A DNA stretch of 64,000 nucleotides from DASUPK01 sp963744105 (GCA_963744105.1 CAVUSJ010000006.1:372001-436000); one strand, 5' to 3'; counted from the stretch's first letter, positions 1-8,702 are shown. Notes: generated by a model from the letters alone, not told the origin. Translations and numbers: made by a program.

Positions 1-417
1 ATGTTCGGCGCCATCTTGCGGCGGCGCTCTGCCGGCATTCGCGACCTGCGTCACGGGTCGCTGGTCGACGAGGACTGGCGCGGTCGTGATCCCAATGCGC
101 TGCGCGCGGCGGCATGCAAGGAGGTGCCACTCCTGCCGGGAGCCACGCACTTCTTCGTCTCCGCCACAATCACCCGCAGCCCGCGCCATCCCCTGGGGCA
201 CCTCCTCGGCGACATCCTCGTGCTTGTGCCCAGCGCCACCGGACGGGGACATACTCGGCGCATCCCATTCCAGGACGAGCACGGCCACCACGTGAGCCCC
301 GCCCATCATCTCGCGCTGCTGAACCACCCGGAGGTTTACGAGCGCCTGCGAGAATGGCTCCAGCACCCCGGCGGCAGAACCCCGACGCGTTCGGGGCGGG
401 ACCTCGTGCCAATGTAA
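1..417 (+). CDS. C-terminal part of an alpha/beta-hydrolase (lipase/PGAP1-like), truncated by the window edge
   Basis: An open frame enters from the left edge and ends at 415-417. It contains RSAGIRDLRHG and DEDW near the start and, near the end, HHLALLNHPEVYERLREWL. In bacterial PGAP1-like lipases the segment before a final L-NHP-VYE-LR-WL helix normally carries the catalytic His, and HH is seen at that place here. The nucleophile serine would lie outside the window. The ATG at position 1 is probably internal, so the true start is unknown. Family call from remembered motifs; moderate certainty. Confidence 0.55.
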   Translation: MFGAILRRRSAGIRDLRHGSLVDEDWRGRDPNALRAAACKEVPLLPGATHFFVSATITRSPRHPLGHLLGDILVLVPSATGRGHTRRIPFQDEHGHHVSPAHHLALLNHPEVYERLREWLQHPGGRTPTRSGRDLVPM

Positions 418-460
418 GGCGGGCAACTAGACGGCGCTCGTCAGCTTTGTCCGAAACCGC

Positions 461-478
461 CGCTTTCGATGCAAAGCG
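461..478 (-). repeat. type A hairpin (reverse orientation, variant loop)
   Basis: CGCTTTCGATGCAAAGCG is a near copy of the reverse type A element, with stem CGCTTT/AAAGCG. It is the leftmost copy of the dispersed hairpin family. Confidence 0.6.
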
Positions 479-497
479 ACACACTGCGCGGCTGGCT

Positions 498-1493
498 CTA
501 TATCTGCCCACCCCGCTTCTTGACTTCGTCGGCCTCGATCGCGGCCTCGACCTCGCGCTCGAGACCGCCGTGCTCCAGCTCCTCGACGACTTCGCTCTTC
601 TCGTGCCGCGAACCGAGCGTGCCGACGACCGGCAGCTCGCGCTCGGCCGAGAGCTCGTCGAGCGCCTCCTGCATCATCATCGTGACCGCGTTGTAGACCA
701 CCTCCTCGTCGGGCTGAGGGCCAAATCGGCGGCGCAGGTCGATCCTGGGCAGGACCTGGATCGTGATCTGGGAGGGCAGCGGGATGCGGCCCGGCAGGTC
801 CAGCACCGTCACGCCGAAGGGAGGTGCGATTTGGATCGGCACGACCTTTAGCCGCAGCAGCCTGTCGAGGGCAAGGAGGTGAGAAAGCCGCTCGCCGCGG
901 GTCAGGAAGAGGGCAGTCTCCTGGCCGCCGATCGCCACTACGGGGACGATCGGCACGTCAGCCGCAAGCGCGAGGCGGACGAAGCCGCTGCGATGTCCGA
1001 AGTCGATTTCCCCCGAGTGCCAGGAGGGGCGGTAGGTCTCGTGGTCCCCGCCCGGATAGACCAGAAGCGCAGCGCCCTTCCCCAGCGCCGTCATCGCGTT
1101 TTCGTGATTGGCCGGGATCGTCCCGTACCGGCGCAGCATGACAAGACCCGGTACCCGGAAGACGAGGTCGTGGGCGAGCTGGTGGAACAGCCGGTCGGGG
1201 CCGAAGTAGTTGTAGAAGCCGTAGGCGAAGGCGAAGGTGTCGGCGATCAGCGTGCCGCCCGAGTGGTTGCCGACAAGAAGCACCGGCCCCTTGGCCGGGA
1301 TCTGCTCTAGCCCGCGCACCTTGGGACGGAAGTAGAGTTGCGCCGCGCGGCTATAGGCTGGCAGGGTCTGGCGGATGAACCGCGGGTCGCGCTCGGCCAG
1401 CGGGTCCTTGGCGCGGGAGCCGATCAGGTCCCGGGCCATTACCGAGGCCGTTGCGCGGGTGGCGCCGAGCGCCTGGCTGAAGATCTCCCTCAC
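498..1493 (-). CDS. lysophospholipid acyltransferase family protein (PlsC/LPLAT-like)
   Basis: 331 aa. Expected to transfer an acyl chain to a lysophospholipid or other alcohol acceptor at the membrane face. GNHSGG at residues 75-80 is the motif I block with the catalytic His, in the NHSGG form rather than NHxxxxD. YPGGDHE at 146-152 corresponds to the acceptor-binding FPEGT block. GTG start at 1493 with an upstream GGAG. There is a C-terminal charged extension of about 40 aa. It is followed on the same strand by a patatin-like phospholipase, which suggests a lipid-remodelling pair. The substrate is unknown. An acyltransferase of the DGAT2-like subgroup is the alternative reading. Confidence 0.75.
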   Translation of the reverse strand: MREIFSQALGATRATASVMARDLIGSRAKDPLAERDPRFIRQTLPAYSRAAQLYFRPKVRGLEQIPAKGPVLLVGNHSGGTLIADTFAFAYGFYNYFGPDRLFHQLAHDLVFRVPGLVMLRRYGTIPANHENAMTALGKGAALLVYPGGDHETYRPSWHSGEIDFGHRSGFVRLALAADVPIVPVVAIGGQETALFLTRGERLSHLLALDRLLRLKVVPIQIAPPFGVTVLDLPGRIPLPSQITIQVLPRIDLRRRFGPQPDEEVVYNAVTMMMQEALDELSAERELPVVGTLGSRHEKSEVVEELEHGGLEREVEAAIEADEVKKRGGQI

Positions 1494-1678
1494 CAGCTAC
1501 TCCTACACGCCAATAGGGAGTGCGTCATTGCTTCCTCCCTTGAATTGAGTTCACGTGGACACGGTCGCATCTCGTGCTCGCGCCGCCATCCGTGTTCTCC
1601 ACCGACTGCGGTCGGAGTAGGAACACGGAGCTGTGCTTAGCAGGCTCCGCGGGCCGCACTACCGAAGCATGCGCTCAG

Positions 1679-2752
1679 TCAGCCAGCCGCCGAAGGACGA
1701 TGCAACTGGTCGCGCCAGTCGGGCCACTGGGAGGGCGGGCCCTCGGGGCGACGGACCCTGTGCGGATCCCCCGTTGGGAGGCCGGCGAGCAGCTCGCGGT
1801 TTCGCGGGTCGCGAAGCTGCTCGGCGACCGTGCGTCGGGCAACCTCGATGACGAGATTTCGGTTTGCGCTTCGCATGAGGTTGGGACCCATCGCCTTGAG
1901 GTCATCGCCCGTGGGCTGAATGAGGACAACGTCGGCGCCGTTGGTGCGGATCTTCTTCGCCTCGCTGCCCAGGCGGCGACCGGAGGCCCGACGGAAGAAG
2001 ATGGTGACGGCGTCACGGGGGTTGATCGCGCGGATCGGGTGCAGCGTCGAGGTCGGGTTGAGGCAGATGACGAGGTCCAAGCCCTCGTTGCGCAGCAGGT
2101 CCAGATTCGAGACGGAATAGATGCCGCCGTCGACGAAGCGACGACCCCCGATCGTCACCGGATGATAGATGCCGGGGATCGCACAGGAGGCGGCGACGGC
2201 ATCGGCGAGGTCGGCCCGCGGGGCACCAATGCGGCCAAAGGCGGTGCGGCGGCCGGTCTCGTAGTCGCAGGCCACGATCCACAGGTTCGGGTGCGGACTC
2301 CAGCCGATGGGGACGACGCGACGAATCGTCTCCTTGAGCGACTCGGTCGAGAAGACGCCGCGCCACAACCAGCCGCTGAAGACAGTTGCCGGCGTGTAGC
2401 GGCGAGGGTTGAGGAGAGTGCGAAGCGCGAGCTTCCAGGAGCCGGGACCGATCGGAGGCCAGGTACGCTCCAGCTCGAATCGCGCCCCTGCGGCGCGGTC
2501 GGCCGTTGCCGCCGGACGTCCCTGGGCCTCGCGAACGCCGTCGAAAGTCTCTCCACGCGAGTGGGCGACCATGAACCAGGGTGGGACGCCGGAGGCGCAA
2601 AGCGCGCCGATCATCGAGCCGGCCGAGGTTCCGATCACGTAGTCCGCCGCCGCCGGGTCCCAACCCGTCTCCTCGGCGAGCGCGTCCAATCCGCCGGTGA
2701 GCCATGCACCTCCCTGGATCCCGCCGGCACCCAGGACGAGACCGATCTTCAT
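1679..2752 (-). CDS. patatin-like phospholipase family protein
   Basis: 357 aa from the ATG at 2752. That start puts the protein directly at MKIGLVLGAGG; an in-frame extension of 43 aa upstream looks non-conserved. Patatin features: glycine-rich oxyanion segment GAGGIQGGAW (8-17), nucleophile elbow GTSAGS with Ser43, and catalytic Asp in VDGG (Asp208). Predicted Ser-Asp dyad acyl hydrolase acting on membrane lipids. It lies beside the acyltransferase gene in the same orientation about 185 nt upstream of it, consistent with deacylation/reacylation. No signal peptide is seen. Confidence 0.85.
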   Translation of the reverse strand: MKIGLVLGAGGIQGGAWLTGGLDALAEETGWDPAAADYVIGTSAGSMIGALCASGVPPWFMVAHSRGETFDGVREAQGRPAATADRAAGARFELERTWPPIGPGSWKLALRTLLNPRRYTPATVFSGWLWRGVFSTESLKETIRRVVPIGWSPHPNLWIVACDYETGRRTAFGRIGAPRADLADAVAASCAIPGIYHPVTIGGRRFVDGGIYSVSNLDLLRNEGLDLVICLNPTSTLHPIRAINPRDAVTIFFRRASGRRLGSEAKKIRTNGADVVLIQPTGDDLKAMGPNLMRSANRNLVIEVARRTVAEQLRDPRNRELLAGLPTGDPHRVRRPEGPPSQWPDWRDQLHRPSAAG

Positions 2753-3214
2753 CCTTGCCGGATCGGTGGATTCATGCGAGCCCGCAGGAATCATAGGTAG
2801 CTTCCAGGCGACGGTGAAGCCGCTGCCGGGTCCGAGCGATCGCGACCGCAAACTGGTCGCCCGCGGTGGTTGTGTTGACACCGGGATCTCGTCGCTCAGC
2901 AGGGCGCCGGAATCGGTTTGGAAGCGCTACCCGCTTGCGCGAAGGGCAGCAGCCGATCCGTGGGTCTTCCGAACGCCAGATCGGCGGCGGAATCTGCGAC
3001 CTTCGGGTTATGAGAAGCCTTGAAGGCGTCCGGTGGGCTCATGTCGAGCCGTACCAGGCACGCTGAGATCACCTGAGATCAGGTCAGTTTCTCTCAGTCT
3101 GGTACCACGGCTGGTACCCGGAACCGGATCAAGGAGCGGCGGGCGCGATAGCTGCTTTGCATGGAAAGCAGCGGTCACACGGCTCGGGGACGGTGGTACC
3201 GTCGCGATGGTTCC
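2753..3214. other. intergenic region with att-like direct repeats
   Basis: No gene is supported here. It holds CTGGTACC repeated with a 12-nt period at about 3099-3118, a nearby GAGATCA direct repeat (about 3066-3084), and a type A hairpin at 3151. The paired short direct repeats resemble integrase arm sites but no tRNA fragment is seen. Confidence 0.4.
3151..3172 (+). repeat. type A hairpin
   Basis: Perfect palindromic arms GCTGCTTT and AAAGCAGC around the loop GCATGG, 42 nt upstream of the secreted-protein start at 3215. A type B copy at 4071 closes the unit. Confidence 0.85.
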
Positions 3215-4057
3215 GTGAGACCTCGTCTTCGACTTGCGTTGATGCTCGGCCTGCTGCCGGCGCTTGTGTTGCCAGGGGCGGCGGGCGCAACGGTCGGCTC
3301 GGTGGCGATGAGCGGCTCAGTGAGCCCCGCCCCGGCTTCTACCACGAGCACCCCGGTAAGCCTGTCGCTCTCCTATGACGCCACCTACAGCTCCGGATTC
3401 TCGCCGGGCGTGCAGCGGTTCACCTTCCACCTCGACAACGACATCGCCTTCGACACGACGGGCATTCCTCAATGCTCGCTCGCATCGATCAACAACGCCA
3501 CCAGGGCGGCCGCCCTCGCGGCTTGTCCCGGCTCGGTTGTCGGGTCCGGCAACACCGTGTGGCTCGGAAGCGGCGGCACCACCCTGAACGGAGTGATCGA
3601 CGCCTTCAATGGGCAGCCCTCATCCGGTAGCCCGACGATCTACCTGCACGATGCCATCTACAACTCGTTGAACCAGGAGGCCGTCGACACTACGAGCGCC
3701 ACGGTGCTCAGCCCGTCGGCCCTGGGCGGAGATTATGGGACACAGATCTCCCTCCCATGGCCACCCACCGGGCTGGGAACCACCCATCTGGCCGTCACGC
3801 TCAACAACCTCGAGCCCACACCGGGGCACCACTTCTGGAGCGCTGCCTGTGGCGATGCCGATCGCACCCTCAACTACGCCGGTGATTTCACCTACAACGA
3901 CGCGACGACCAGGTCGGCGACCGCCACGCAGGCCTGCGAGTCGACCGGCGAGCGCGCCGCGGCGCTGAAGAGCTGCAAGAAGCGGGCCCACAAGCACGAT
4001 TGGTCGCACAAGCGGCTCAGGAAGTGCAAGAAGAAGGCGAAGCTGCTGCCGGCCTAG
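3215..4057 (+). CDS. secreted protein with lysine/cysteine-rich C-terminal tail
   Basis: 280 aa from the GTG at 3215. That start gives a clean signal peptide (VRPRLRLALMLGLLPALVLPGAAGA). An in-frame ATG at 3161 falls inside the type A hairpin and would add an unlikely basic leader. TACCGT at 3197-3202 may be a -10 box. The middle is a Ser/Thr/Gly-rich beta-type region of unknown function. The end has ERAAALKSCKKRAH followed by LRKCKKKAKLLPA, a two-Cys, Lys-rich tail also found in the genes at 22402 and 29561. Probably exported; the role of the tail is unknown. Confidence 0.7.
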   Translation: MRPRLRLALMLGLLPALVLPGAAGATVGSVAMSGSVSPAPASTTSTPVSLSLSYDATYSSGFSPGVQRFTFHLDNDIAFDTTGIPQCSLASINNATRAAALAACPGSVVGSGNTVWLGSGGTTLNGVIDAFNGQPSSGSPTIYLHDAIYNSLNQEAVDTTSATVLSPSALGGDYGTQISLPWPPTGLGTTHLAVTLNNLEPTPGHHFWSAACGDADRTLNYAGDFTYNDATTRSATATQACESTGERAAALKSCKKRAHKHDWSHKRLRKCKKKAKLLPA

Positions 4058-4070
4058 GCCCGAGGCTCAA

Positions 4071-4093
4071 CCGCTGCTTTGGACGAGAAGCGG
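4071..4093 (+). repeat. type B hairpin
   Basis: CCGCTGCTTT-GGACGA-GAAGCGG element starting 14 nt after the stop codon of the secreted protein gene. No T-run follows. Confidence 0.8.
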
Positions 4094-4101
4094 CTACGGG
4101 C

Positions 4102-4479
4102 CTACTCTGGCGTAATCGCCAGGACGACGGAATCCGCCTCGGCGGTGGACCGCCCGCGAAGGCGCTGAACCGCGCGATAGATCGGAAGGATCAGGATCTT
4201 GTCGAGCCGGTACTTCCGTGCCATCAGCTCGTCCACGTGTTCCGCCTCGCCATTCCTGTGGATCTCGGCACGTGCGGCGACCGGCTCGCCTCGAAGCCGT
4301 CCTGAGGCACTGCATTCCGCGATCGTCACCGACGGGTTGTGAGCGATTCGCCTCACCTTGTATGAGTCGCCGTCGGTTCTGACGAAGAGTCGTCCGTTCT
4401 CCTGCACAAACCAGACGGGGGTGGACACCCCGGTGCCGTCACGCTTGAAGCTCGTCAGGCTGAGGTACTTACCCTTCAT
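4102..4479 (-). CDS. PPOX-class F420-dependent oxidoreductase-like protein
   Basis: 125 aa from the ATG at 4479; an in-frame start 48 nt further upstream is less likely. The pattern MKGKYLSLTSFKRDGTGVSTPVWFV, then LFVRTDGDSYKVRRIAHNPSVTIAE, then a GEPVAARAEI strand matches small split-barrel flavin/F420 proteins of the PPOX class. Expected to bind F420 or FMN and reduce an unknown substrate. It faces the secreted protein gene tail to tail, with a type B hairpin between them. F420 versus FMN preference cannot be decided here. Confidence 0.75.
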   Translation of the reverse strand: MKGKYLSLTSFKRDGTGVSTPVWFVQENGRLFVRTDGDSYKVRRIAHNPSVTIAECSASGRLRGEPVAARAEIHRNGEAEHVDELMARKYRLDKILILPIYRAVQRLRGRSTAEADSVVLAITPE

Positions 4480-4544
4480 GTGAGAACCGTACGGCGGGCC
4501 AACGGCCTCGGCATCGTGGGCGGCCACTCAACTGGCTCGGTGGT

Positions 4545-4898
4545 TCACCCGGAGAGCGACTTCTGCGCTACGCATGCGCCCGAAACGTCTCGAATCTCGA
4601 CATTCAACGGAGCCGTGGCAGTTCCGGAGGTTTCGAGATACAGAACCACCTGGTCGATCCCGCCGCTCAGGCCCGCTGTGAAGGTCTGGGCGGGACTTTC
4701 GCCCGAATCAATGGTGGCCGTTCCCACGCTGAAGTCGGTCTGCTGCTGATCGAGAGTCCCACCCAGGGCGGCGCCAGGAGCCAGGACGCAGGCCGCGCAC
4801 GCAAGGACGCGCTCCCACTCCCGCCCCCCCGTGCTAGGGGTGGATTCCAAATTCGCATTCACCCGCAGTCGAGTACCAGCCGGGAAACGAGGGGACAT
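4545..4898 (-). pseudogene. truncated secreted protein (GTLDQQQ family)
   Basis: A frame of 117 aa encoding a signal-peptide-like segment (ERVLACAACVLAPGAALG), then GTLDQQQT, AQTFTAGLSGGIDQV and a NVEIRD strand, then an early stop. It matches the first half of the gene at 22402 (GTLDQQQTIS, AQTFTAGLTGQLDQV, VQIRDG) and lacks that gene's second half and KCKKK tail. The start is uncertain. Read as a truncated relic, though a short functional protein cannot be excluded. Confidence 0.5.
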
Positions 4899-4968
4899 CT
4901 ACACGATTGGACGAGTGACTGACACGCGGACTCCGAATCCTCAGCTCGGCTCGCAAAGCGCGTGAGAA

Positions 4969-5010
4969 TGCAGGATTCTCAGTTCATGCCAAGGTCGTGC
5001 CAAGGGACTG
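4969..5010. repeat. inverted repeat plus paired direct repeat, att-arm-like
   Basis: GAGAAT and ATTCTC face each other at about 4969-4987. TGCCAAGG is then repeated with an 11-nt period at about 4989-5008. The layout resembles the arm repeats next to the tRNA fragments, but with a different sequence, so it may be a relic of another integrase site. Confidence 0.35.
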
Positions 5011-5076
5011 AGTAGTAACCAGCCCTGGCCCTGAGTCGATCTCGGCTATTCGCTTCATAGGTGTGATCGGAAAAGG

Positions 5077-5096
5077 CCGGTTTGAATGGAAAGCGG
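5077..5096 (+). repeat. type A hairpin (degenerate)
   Basis: CCGGTTTGAATGGAAAGCGG keeps the GGAAAGCGG arm while the left arm is mutated. GGAAAG at 5088-5093 sits 16 nt before GATACT at 5110. Confidence 0.65.
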
Positions 5097-5115
5097 AACT
5101 CCGTCGAGAGATACT
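5088..5115 (+). promoter_or_regulatory. GGAAAG-N16-GATACT promoter-like module
   Basis: Right arm of the A hairpin (GGAAAG), 16 nt, then GATACT at 5110-5115. Unlike the other copies, no ATG follows 9 nt later. The multicopper oxidase starts 68 nt downstream and has its own Shine-Dalgarno. Confidence 0.5.
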
Positions 5116-5182
5116 GCGTGCAAGAGATCCCGGCACCGCTCCGGCTTCCTAAGAACGGAACTGAGCGTCAAGGAGGACGACA

Positions 5183-6778
5183 TTGGCTACAGCTTCAGAT
5201 CACTTTTCCACTGAGACCGAGGGTCTTAGAGAGGCCCGCGCCGCCGAAGCGGTCGAGCTCGCCGATGGGGATGGGTTCGAGCTCACGATCGCTCCGGTGG
5301 TCAAGCAGCTCGGCGACGCCCGCGTGCGGATGCTGGGCTATAACGGCTCGATCCCGGGCCCGACCCTGCGAGTGAAGGAGGGCTCTGAGATCGCGGTCAA
5401 CGTCGTCAACCAGGGCGACATGGAAGGGACCGTGCACTGGCACGGGCTGCGCCTCGAGAACCGGTACGACGGAACCCACGAGACCCAGGCTCCGATTCCA
5501 GTTGGCGGCAGCTTCACGGCCCGCGTCTCGTTCCCAGACCCCGGTGTGTACTGGTACCACCCGCACATCCGCGAGGACTACGGCCAGGAAATGGGCCTCT
5601 ACGGCAACGTCATTGTCGAGCCCTCGGACCCCGACTATTGGCCGCCGGTTCACCGCGATCTGGCTCTCACCCTCGACGACATCCTGCTCGAGGACGGCAA
5701 GGTGGCGCCCTTCAGCCGTACCGAGACCACGCACTCGGCGATGGGCCGCTTCGGCGACGTGCTCCTGGTCTCCGGCGAGACCGACCTGGCACTCACGACG
5801 AAGAGGGGCGAGGTGGTGCGCTTCTACTTCACCAACACCGCCAACACCCGCGTCTTCAAGGTCAAGCTCCCGGGGGCGCGGATGAAGCTGGTTGGCGGCG
5901 ACAGTGGTCACGTTGAGCGCGAGGAGATGGTCGACGAGGTCATCCTGGCGCCCTCGGAGCGGGTGGTGGTCGATGTTCTCTTCGACAAGCCCGGCGAGCT
6001 GACCCTTGAGCACCACACCCCGGGCCGCGTCTATCCGCTAGCCACGATCAGCATCAGCGATGAGCAGCAAGCCGAGCCTGCGCTCGAGGCTGAGTTCGAG
6101 ACGCTGCGAACCAACGCCGACCTCGCCGCCGAGCGGGAGCGCATTCAAGAGGACCTCGAACGCGAGCCCGACAAGACCCTGGCATTCATCGCCGAGATGG
6201 ACATGGGTGCACCCGAGGGTGAGGGCCCGGTCGTCTACGCGTGTCCGATGCACCCCGAGGTCACGAGCAGCGAGGCCGGCCATTGTCCGGAGTGCGGCAT
6301 GAAGCTCGTGCCATCACAGCTGGTTAGCGAGGCAGGCGGTGGTCATAGCCATGAGCACTCACACTCGACCGAAGGCGGGATCGAGTGGGAGGACGACATG
6401 GTCCACGTCAACAAGCTGACGACGCCAGCCAACATGCGCTGGAAGCTGATCGATCGCGAGACCGACGCCGAGAACCGCGCGATCAACTGGCGATTCCAGA
6501 TCGGAGACCGAGTGAAGATCCGCCTGCTCAATGAGATGGCCGGCGACCACCCGATGCACCACCCCTTCCACATTCACGGGGCCGGCCGTTTCCTGACCCT
6601 GGCCCGTGACGGCGTCGTCGAGCCCAATCTGGTCTGGACCGACACTGTTCTGATACCGGCTGGGCAGACGATCGACATCCTGCTCGACGTCACTAATCCG
6701 GGCCTCTGGATGGCCCACTGCCACATCGCCGAGCACCACGAGAGCGGGATGATGTTCAGCTTCGAGGTGAGCGAATGA
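5183..6778 (+). CDS. multicopper oxidase with inserted heavy-metal-binding domain
   Basis: 531 aa. The TTG start at 5183 is fixed by an excellent AAGGAGGA 7 nt upstream. Copper motifs: HWHG (about residue 84) and WYHPH (about 123-127) in the first cupredoxin domain; HHPFHIH (about 460) and AHCHIAEHHxxGMM (about 512-522) at the end. These match type 1/2/3 copper sites of laccase-like enzymes. Between the cupredoxin parts, at about 350-378, is YACPMHPEVTSS...CPECGMKLVP, the CPMHPE...CPxCGM heavy-metal-binding domain usually fused to copper ATPases or efflux proteins, followed by a His-rich linker. No signal peptide is evident. Probable role: Cu(I)/metal oxidation or detoxification. Confidence 0.9.
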   Translation: MATASDHFSTETEGLREARAAEAVELADGDGFELTIAPVVKQLGDARVRMLGYNGSIPGPTLRVKEGSEIAVNVVNQGDMEGTVHWHGLRLENRYDGTHETQAPIPVGGSFTARVSFPDPGVYWYHPHIREDYGQEMGLYGNVIVEPSDPDYWPPVHRDLALTLDDILLEDGKVAPFSRTETTHSAMGRFGDVLLVSGETDLALTTKRGEVVRFYFTNTANTRVFKVKLPGARMKLVGGDSGHVEREEMVDEVILAPSERVVVDVLFDKPGELTLEHHTPGRVYPLATISISDEQQAEPALEAEFETLRTNADLAAERERIQEDLEREPDKTLAFIAEMDMGAPEGEGPVVYACPMHPEVTSSEAGHCPECGMKLVPSQLVSEAGGGHSHEHSHSTEGGIEWEDDMVHVNKLTTPANMRWKLIDRETDAENRAINWRFQIGDRVKIRLLNEMAGDHPMHHPFHIHGAGRFLTLARDGVVEPNLVWTDTVLIPAGQTIDILLDVTNPGLWMAHCHIAEHHESGMMFSFEVSE

Positions 6779-6826
6779 CGGGCGGGGCGCCCGAGCGGGA
6801 TCCGGTGAGCACCTAGGCTGCCGGTT

Positions 6827-7879
6827 GTGGCGGCATCCGCGCGTCTTCAGGCCGCATTGGAAGACCAGATCTCCGCTGGCGCTCCCGGGGCGATCGCCAG
6901 TATCAAGGCGCCTGGCGCGGGCCTCGTCTGGACAGGCTCGGCCGGCCGTCTTATCCGTGGGGAATCTCGTAGCTTGCGGCCCGACGACGCCTTCCGGATT
7001 GCGAGCGTCACGAAGAACATGACCGCCGCCGTCGCAGTGAGGCTCGCTCACGATGGCAGGCTGGGTCTAGACGATCCCCTCGATGGCCAGCTGGACTCAG
7101 AGCTGCTCGATCGCTGGCGCGTCTTCGAGGATCTGCCGGGAACGACCCCCCGCCAGCTACTCGCGCACACTTCGGGCCTGCCAAATTATTTTGGGGACGA
7201 GGCGTTCATCGCGCGCGTACGGCAGGAACCAGACCGCGCCTGGGATCCGGCCGAATTCGTCGATCACGTGGCCGAGCGCTCCAAGCCGGACTTTCGCCCC
7301 GGCGAAGGCTTCAGCTACTCCGACACTGGCTACACCGTGGTCGGAATTCTGCTCGAGCAGATCACGGGACAGTCGCTTCACTCGATCTATCGAGAAGTGG
7401 CTTTCGACCCGCTCGGAATGGAGGCGACGTGGCTCGAGGGGCACGAGCCAGCACGGCAGCTCGAGATTGCCCACCACTACGACGGCGAGGTCGACATGAC
7501 GGAGCTTTCGCCGACGATCGATTGGGCCGGAGGCGGCCTCGTCACGACCGGGCCCGACTTGACGAGTTGGGTGCGTGGTTTGTGGTCGGGGCAGATTCTC
7601 GACTCCGATGGACTCGAGGAGCTGACCAGCTGGACGGCCGGCACGTCTTTCCCACCTGGATACCCGGTGCGCTACGACGACTACGGGTTGGGTACCGGAC
7701 GTGTCGTCGTGGAGGGAGTAGAGCTCATCGGTCACACCGGGTTCATCGGTGCCTTCGCCTTTCATGCGCCCGAGTACGACGCGGTGCTGGTCGGCACCCA
7801 TAATCAGTCCCAAGTCGATCGCTGGCCTCTGGTCGGCGCGCTTTGCCGGGAACTAAGCGCGCTATCCGCGTTCCGATAG
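6827..7879 (+). CDS. serine hydrolase, beta-lactamase/class C family
   Basis: 350 aa. SVTK (Ser60, Lys63), YSD (Tyr164-Asp166, replacing YxN) and HTG (near 305, replacing KTG) follow class C/EstB-like serine hydrolases. HTSGLPNYFG and GLVTTGPDLTSW are typical of the group. It lacks a signal peptide, so a cytoplasmic esterase or peptidase is more likely than a secreted beta-lactamase. The GTG start at 6827 lies 7 nt after TAGGCT (6814-6819), fitting a leaderless mRNA. Physiological substrate unknown. Confidence 0.85.
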   Translation: MAASARLQAALEDQISAGAPGAIASIKAPGAGLVWTGSAGRLIRGESRSLRPDDAFRIASVTKNMTAAVAVRLAHDGRLGLDDPLDGQLDSELLDRWRVFEDLPGTTPRQLLAHTSGLPNYFGDEAFIARVRQEPDRAWDPAEFVDHVAERSKPDFRPGEGFSYSDTGYTVVGILLEQITGQSLHSIYREVAFDPLGMEATWLEGHEPARQLEIAHHYDGEVDMTELSPTIDWAGGGLVTTGPDLTSWVRGLWSGQILDSDGLEELTSWTAGTSFPPGYPVRYDDYGLGTGRVVVEGVELIGHTGFIGAFAFHAPEYDAVLVGTHNQSQVDRWPLVGALCRELSALSAFR

Positions 7880-8001
7880 CGCTTCAACGCCTAATTCGCC
7901 GTTTCTGTGATTTAGGTGTTCGGTTTCAAAGGGCTTCATCGCCTATCCCCTTCAACTGCTGGGGGGAGAGGAGAAGAGGCCAATCGAAACCGGACTGGGG
8001 T

Positions 8002-8023
8002 GCTGCTTTGCATGGAAAGCAGC
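8002..8023 (+). repeat. type A hairpin
   Basis: Perfect arms GCTGCTTT/AAAGCAGC around GCATGG. GGAAAG at 8014-8019 is 16 nt upstream of GATACT at 8036. Confidence 0.85.
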
Positions 8024-8053
8024 ACTCCGTCGAGGGATACTGCGCGGGCGATG
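8014..8053 (+). promoter_or_regulatory. GGAAAG-N16-GATACT-N9-ATG promoter module
   Basis: GATACT at 8036-8041, 9 nt, then ATGTCG at 8051. That ATG is in a different frame from the gene that follows (GTG at 8074), so the module has been separated from its original reading frame. Confidence 0.6.
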
Positions 8054-8073
8054 TCGGGAAGGACGTCAGGGCC

Positions 8074-8619
8074 GTGCCCGAGCAAGAATCGATCGTCCTC
8101 GCCAGCTTCAAGAACCGCCACGCCGCCGAGCGGATGCTGGCGTCTCTTGGGCGCAACTTCCGGCGCGAAGCCCGCAAGGGCAGGTCGGACGTCTTCGTAA
8201 TCAGCGCGAATGCCGACGGCTCCTTGAAGCTCACTGAGTCGCGGGCGGTTGAAGCAAGCGGCGTCGTCTCCTTCCTGATCCACATTGCCGCCAGCATCCT
8301 CGTGGGATTCTTGGGCCTGATCTCGACGCTGAAGGAGGCCTTTCGGGTCCGCCGCTCTACACGGGTACATGCAGCGCACGTGGGAATGGACGACGTGAAA
8401 TCCCACGAAATGCTCGCTCAGGCCGGCGCGGATGCAGCCCTTGCAATGGTTCGCTGTAAGGACGAGGAGACGCGGCACATGGTCGCCGAGAAAGCGGCCC
8501 AATCGGCGGTGACCACCTGGGATGGCTCGCTCGCGGAGTTCCTCTCCGACCTCGACCCAGGGAGCAAACACGACTGGGTACGTGCCGCTCTTGGGGAGCC
8601 GTCTAGCACGGATCACTAG
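8074..8619 (+). CDS. DUF1269-like small membrane protein
   Basis: 181 aa from the GTG at 8074 (GGAAGG about 11 nt upstream). The N-terminal part, ESIVLASFKNRHAAERMLASL and DVFVISANADGSLKLTESR, resembles the fold at the start of DUF1269 proteins. One hydrophobic stretch follows (VVSFLIHIAASILVGFLGLI), then a charged helical tail. Function unknown. The ATG at 8051 in the conserved promoter module opens a different, unlikely frame. A type A hairpin lies upstream and, just after the stop, a remnant resembling the 3' end of NTF2-like genes fused to a type B hairpin. Confidence 0.6.
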   Translation: MPEQESIVLASFKNRHAAERMLASLGRNFRREARKGRSDVFVISANADGSLKLTESRAVEASGVVSFLIHIAASILVGFLGLISTLKEAFRVRRSTRVHAAHVGMDDVKSHEMLAQAGADAALAMVRCKDEETRHMVAEKAAQSAVTTWDGSLAEFLSDLDPGSKHDWVRAALGEPSSTDH

Positions 8620-8641
8620 GCCGCCGGGCTGTCGGAGGTAG
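8620..8641 (+). pseudogene. remnant of the 3' end of an NTF2/SnoaL-like gene
   Basis: GCCGCCGGGCTGTCGGAGG followed by TAG matches the last codons (AAGLSE-stop) of the NTF2-like genes in this window, apart from one extra G. It directly abuts a type B hairpin, as in the intact genes ending at 26071 and 28408. The rest of that gene is absent. Confidence 0.55.
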
Positions 8642-8661
8642 CTGCTTTGGACGAGAAGCAG
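8641..8661 (+). repeat. type B hairpin
   Basis: GCTGCTTT-GGACGA-GAAGCAG. First half of a B-A doublet. Confidence 0.85.
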
Positions 8662-8667
8662 TAGTCC

Positions 8668-8685
8668 TGCTTCGCATGGAAAGCA
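8668..8685 (+). repeat. type A hairpin (variant)
   Basis: TGCTTCGCATGGAAAGCA, 6 nt after the preceding type B copy. No GATACT module follows. Confidence 0.65.
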
Positions 8686-8702
8686 TCCTGTTCTAGGGCG
8701 AG

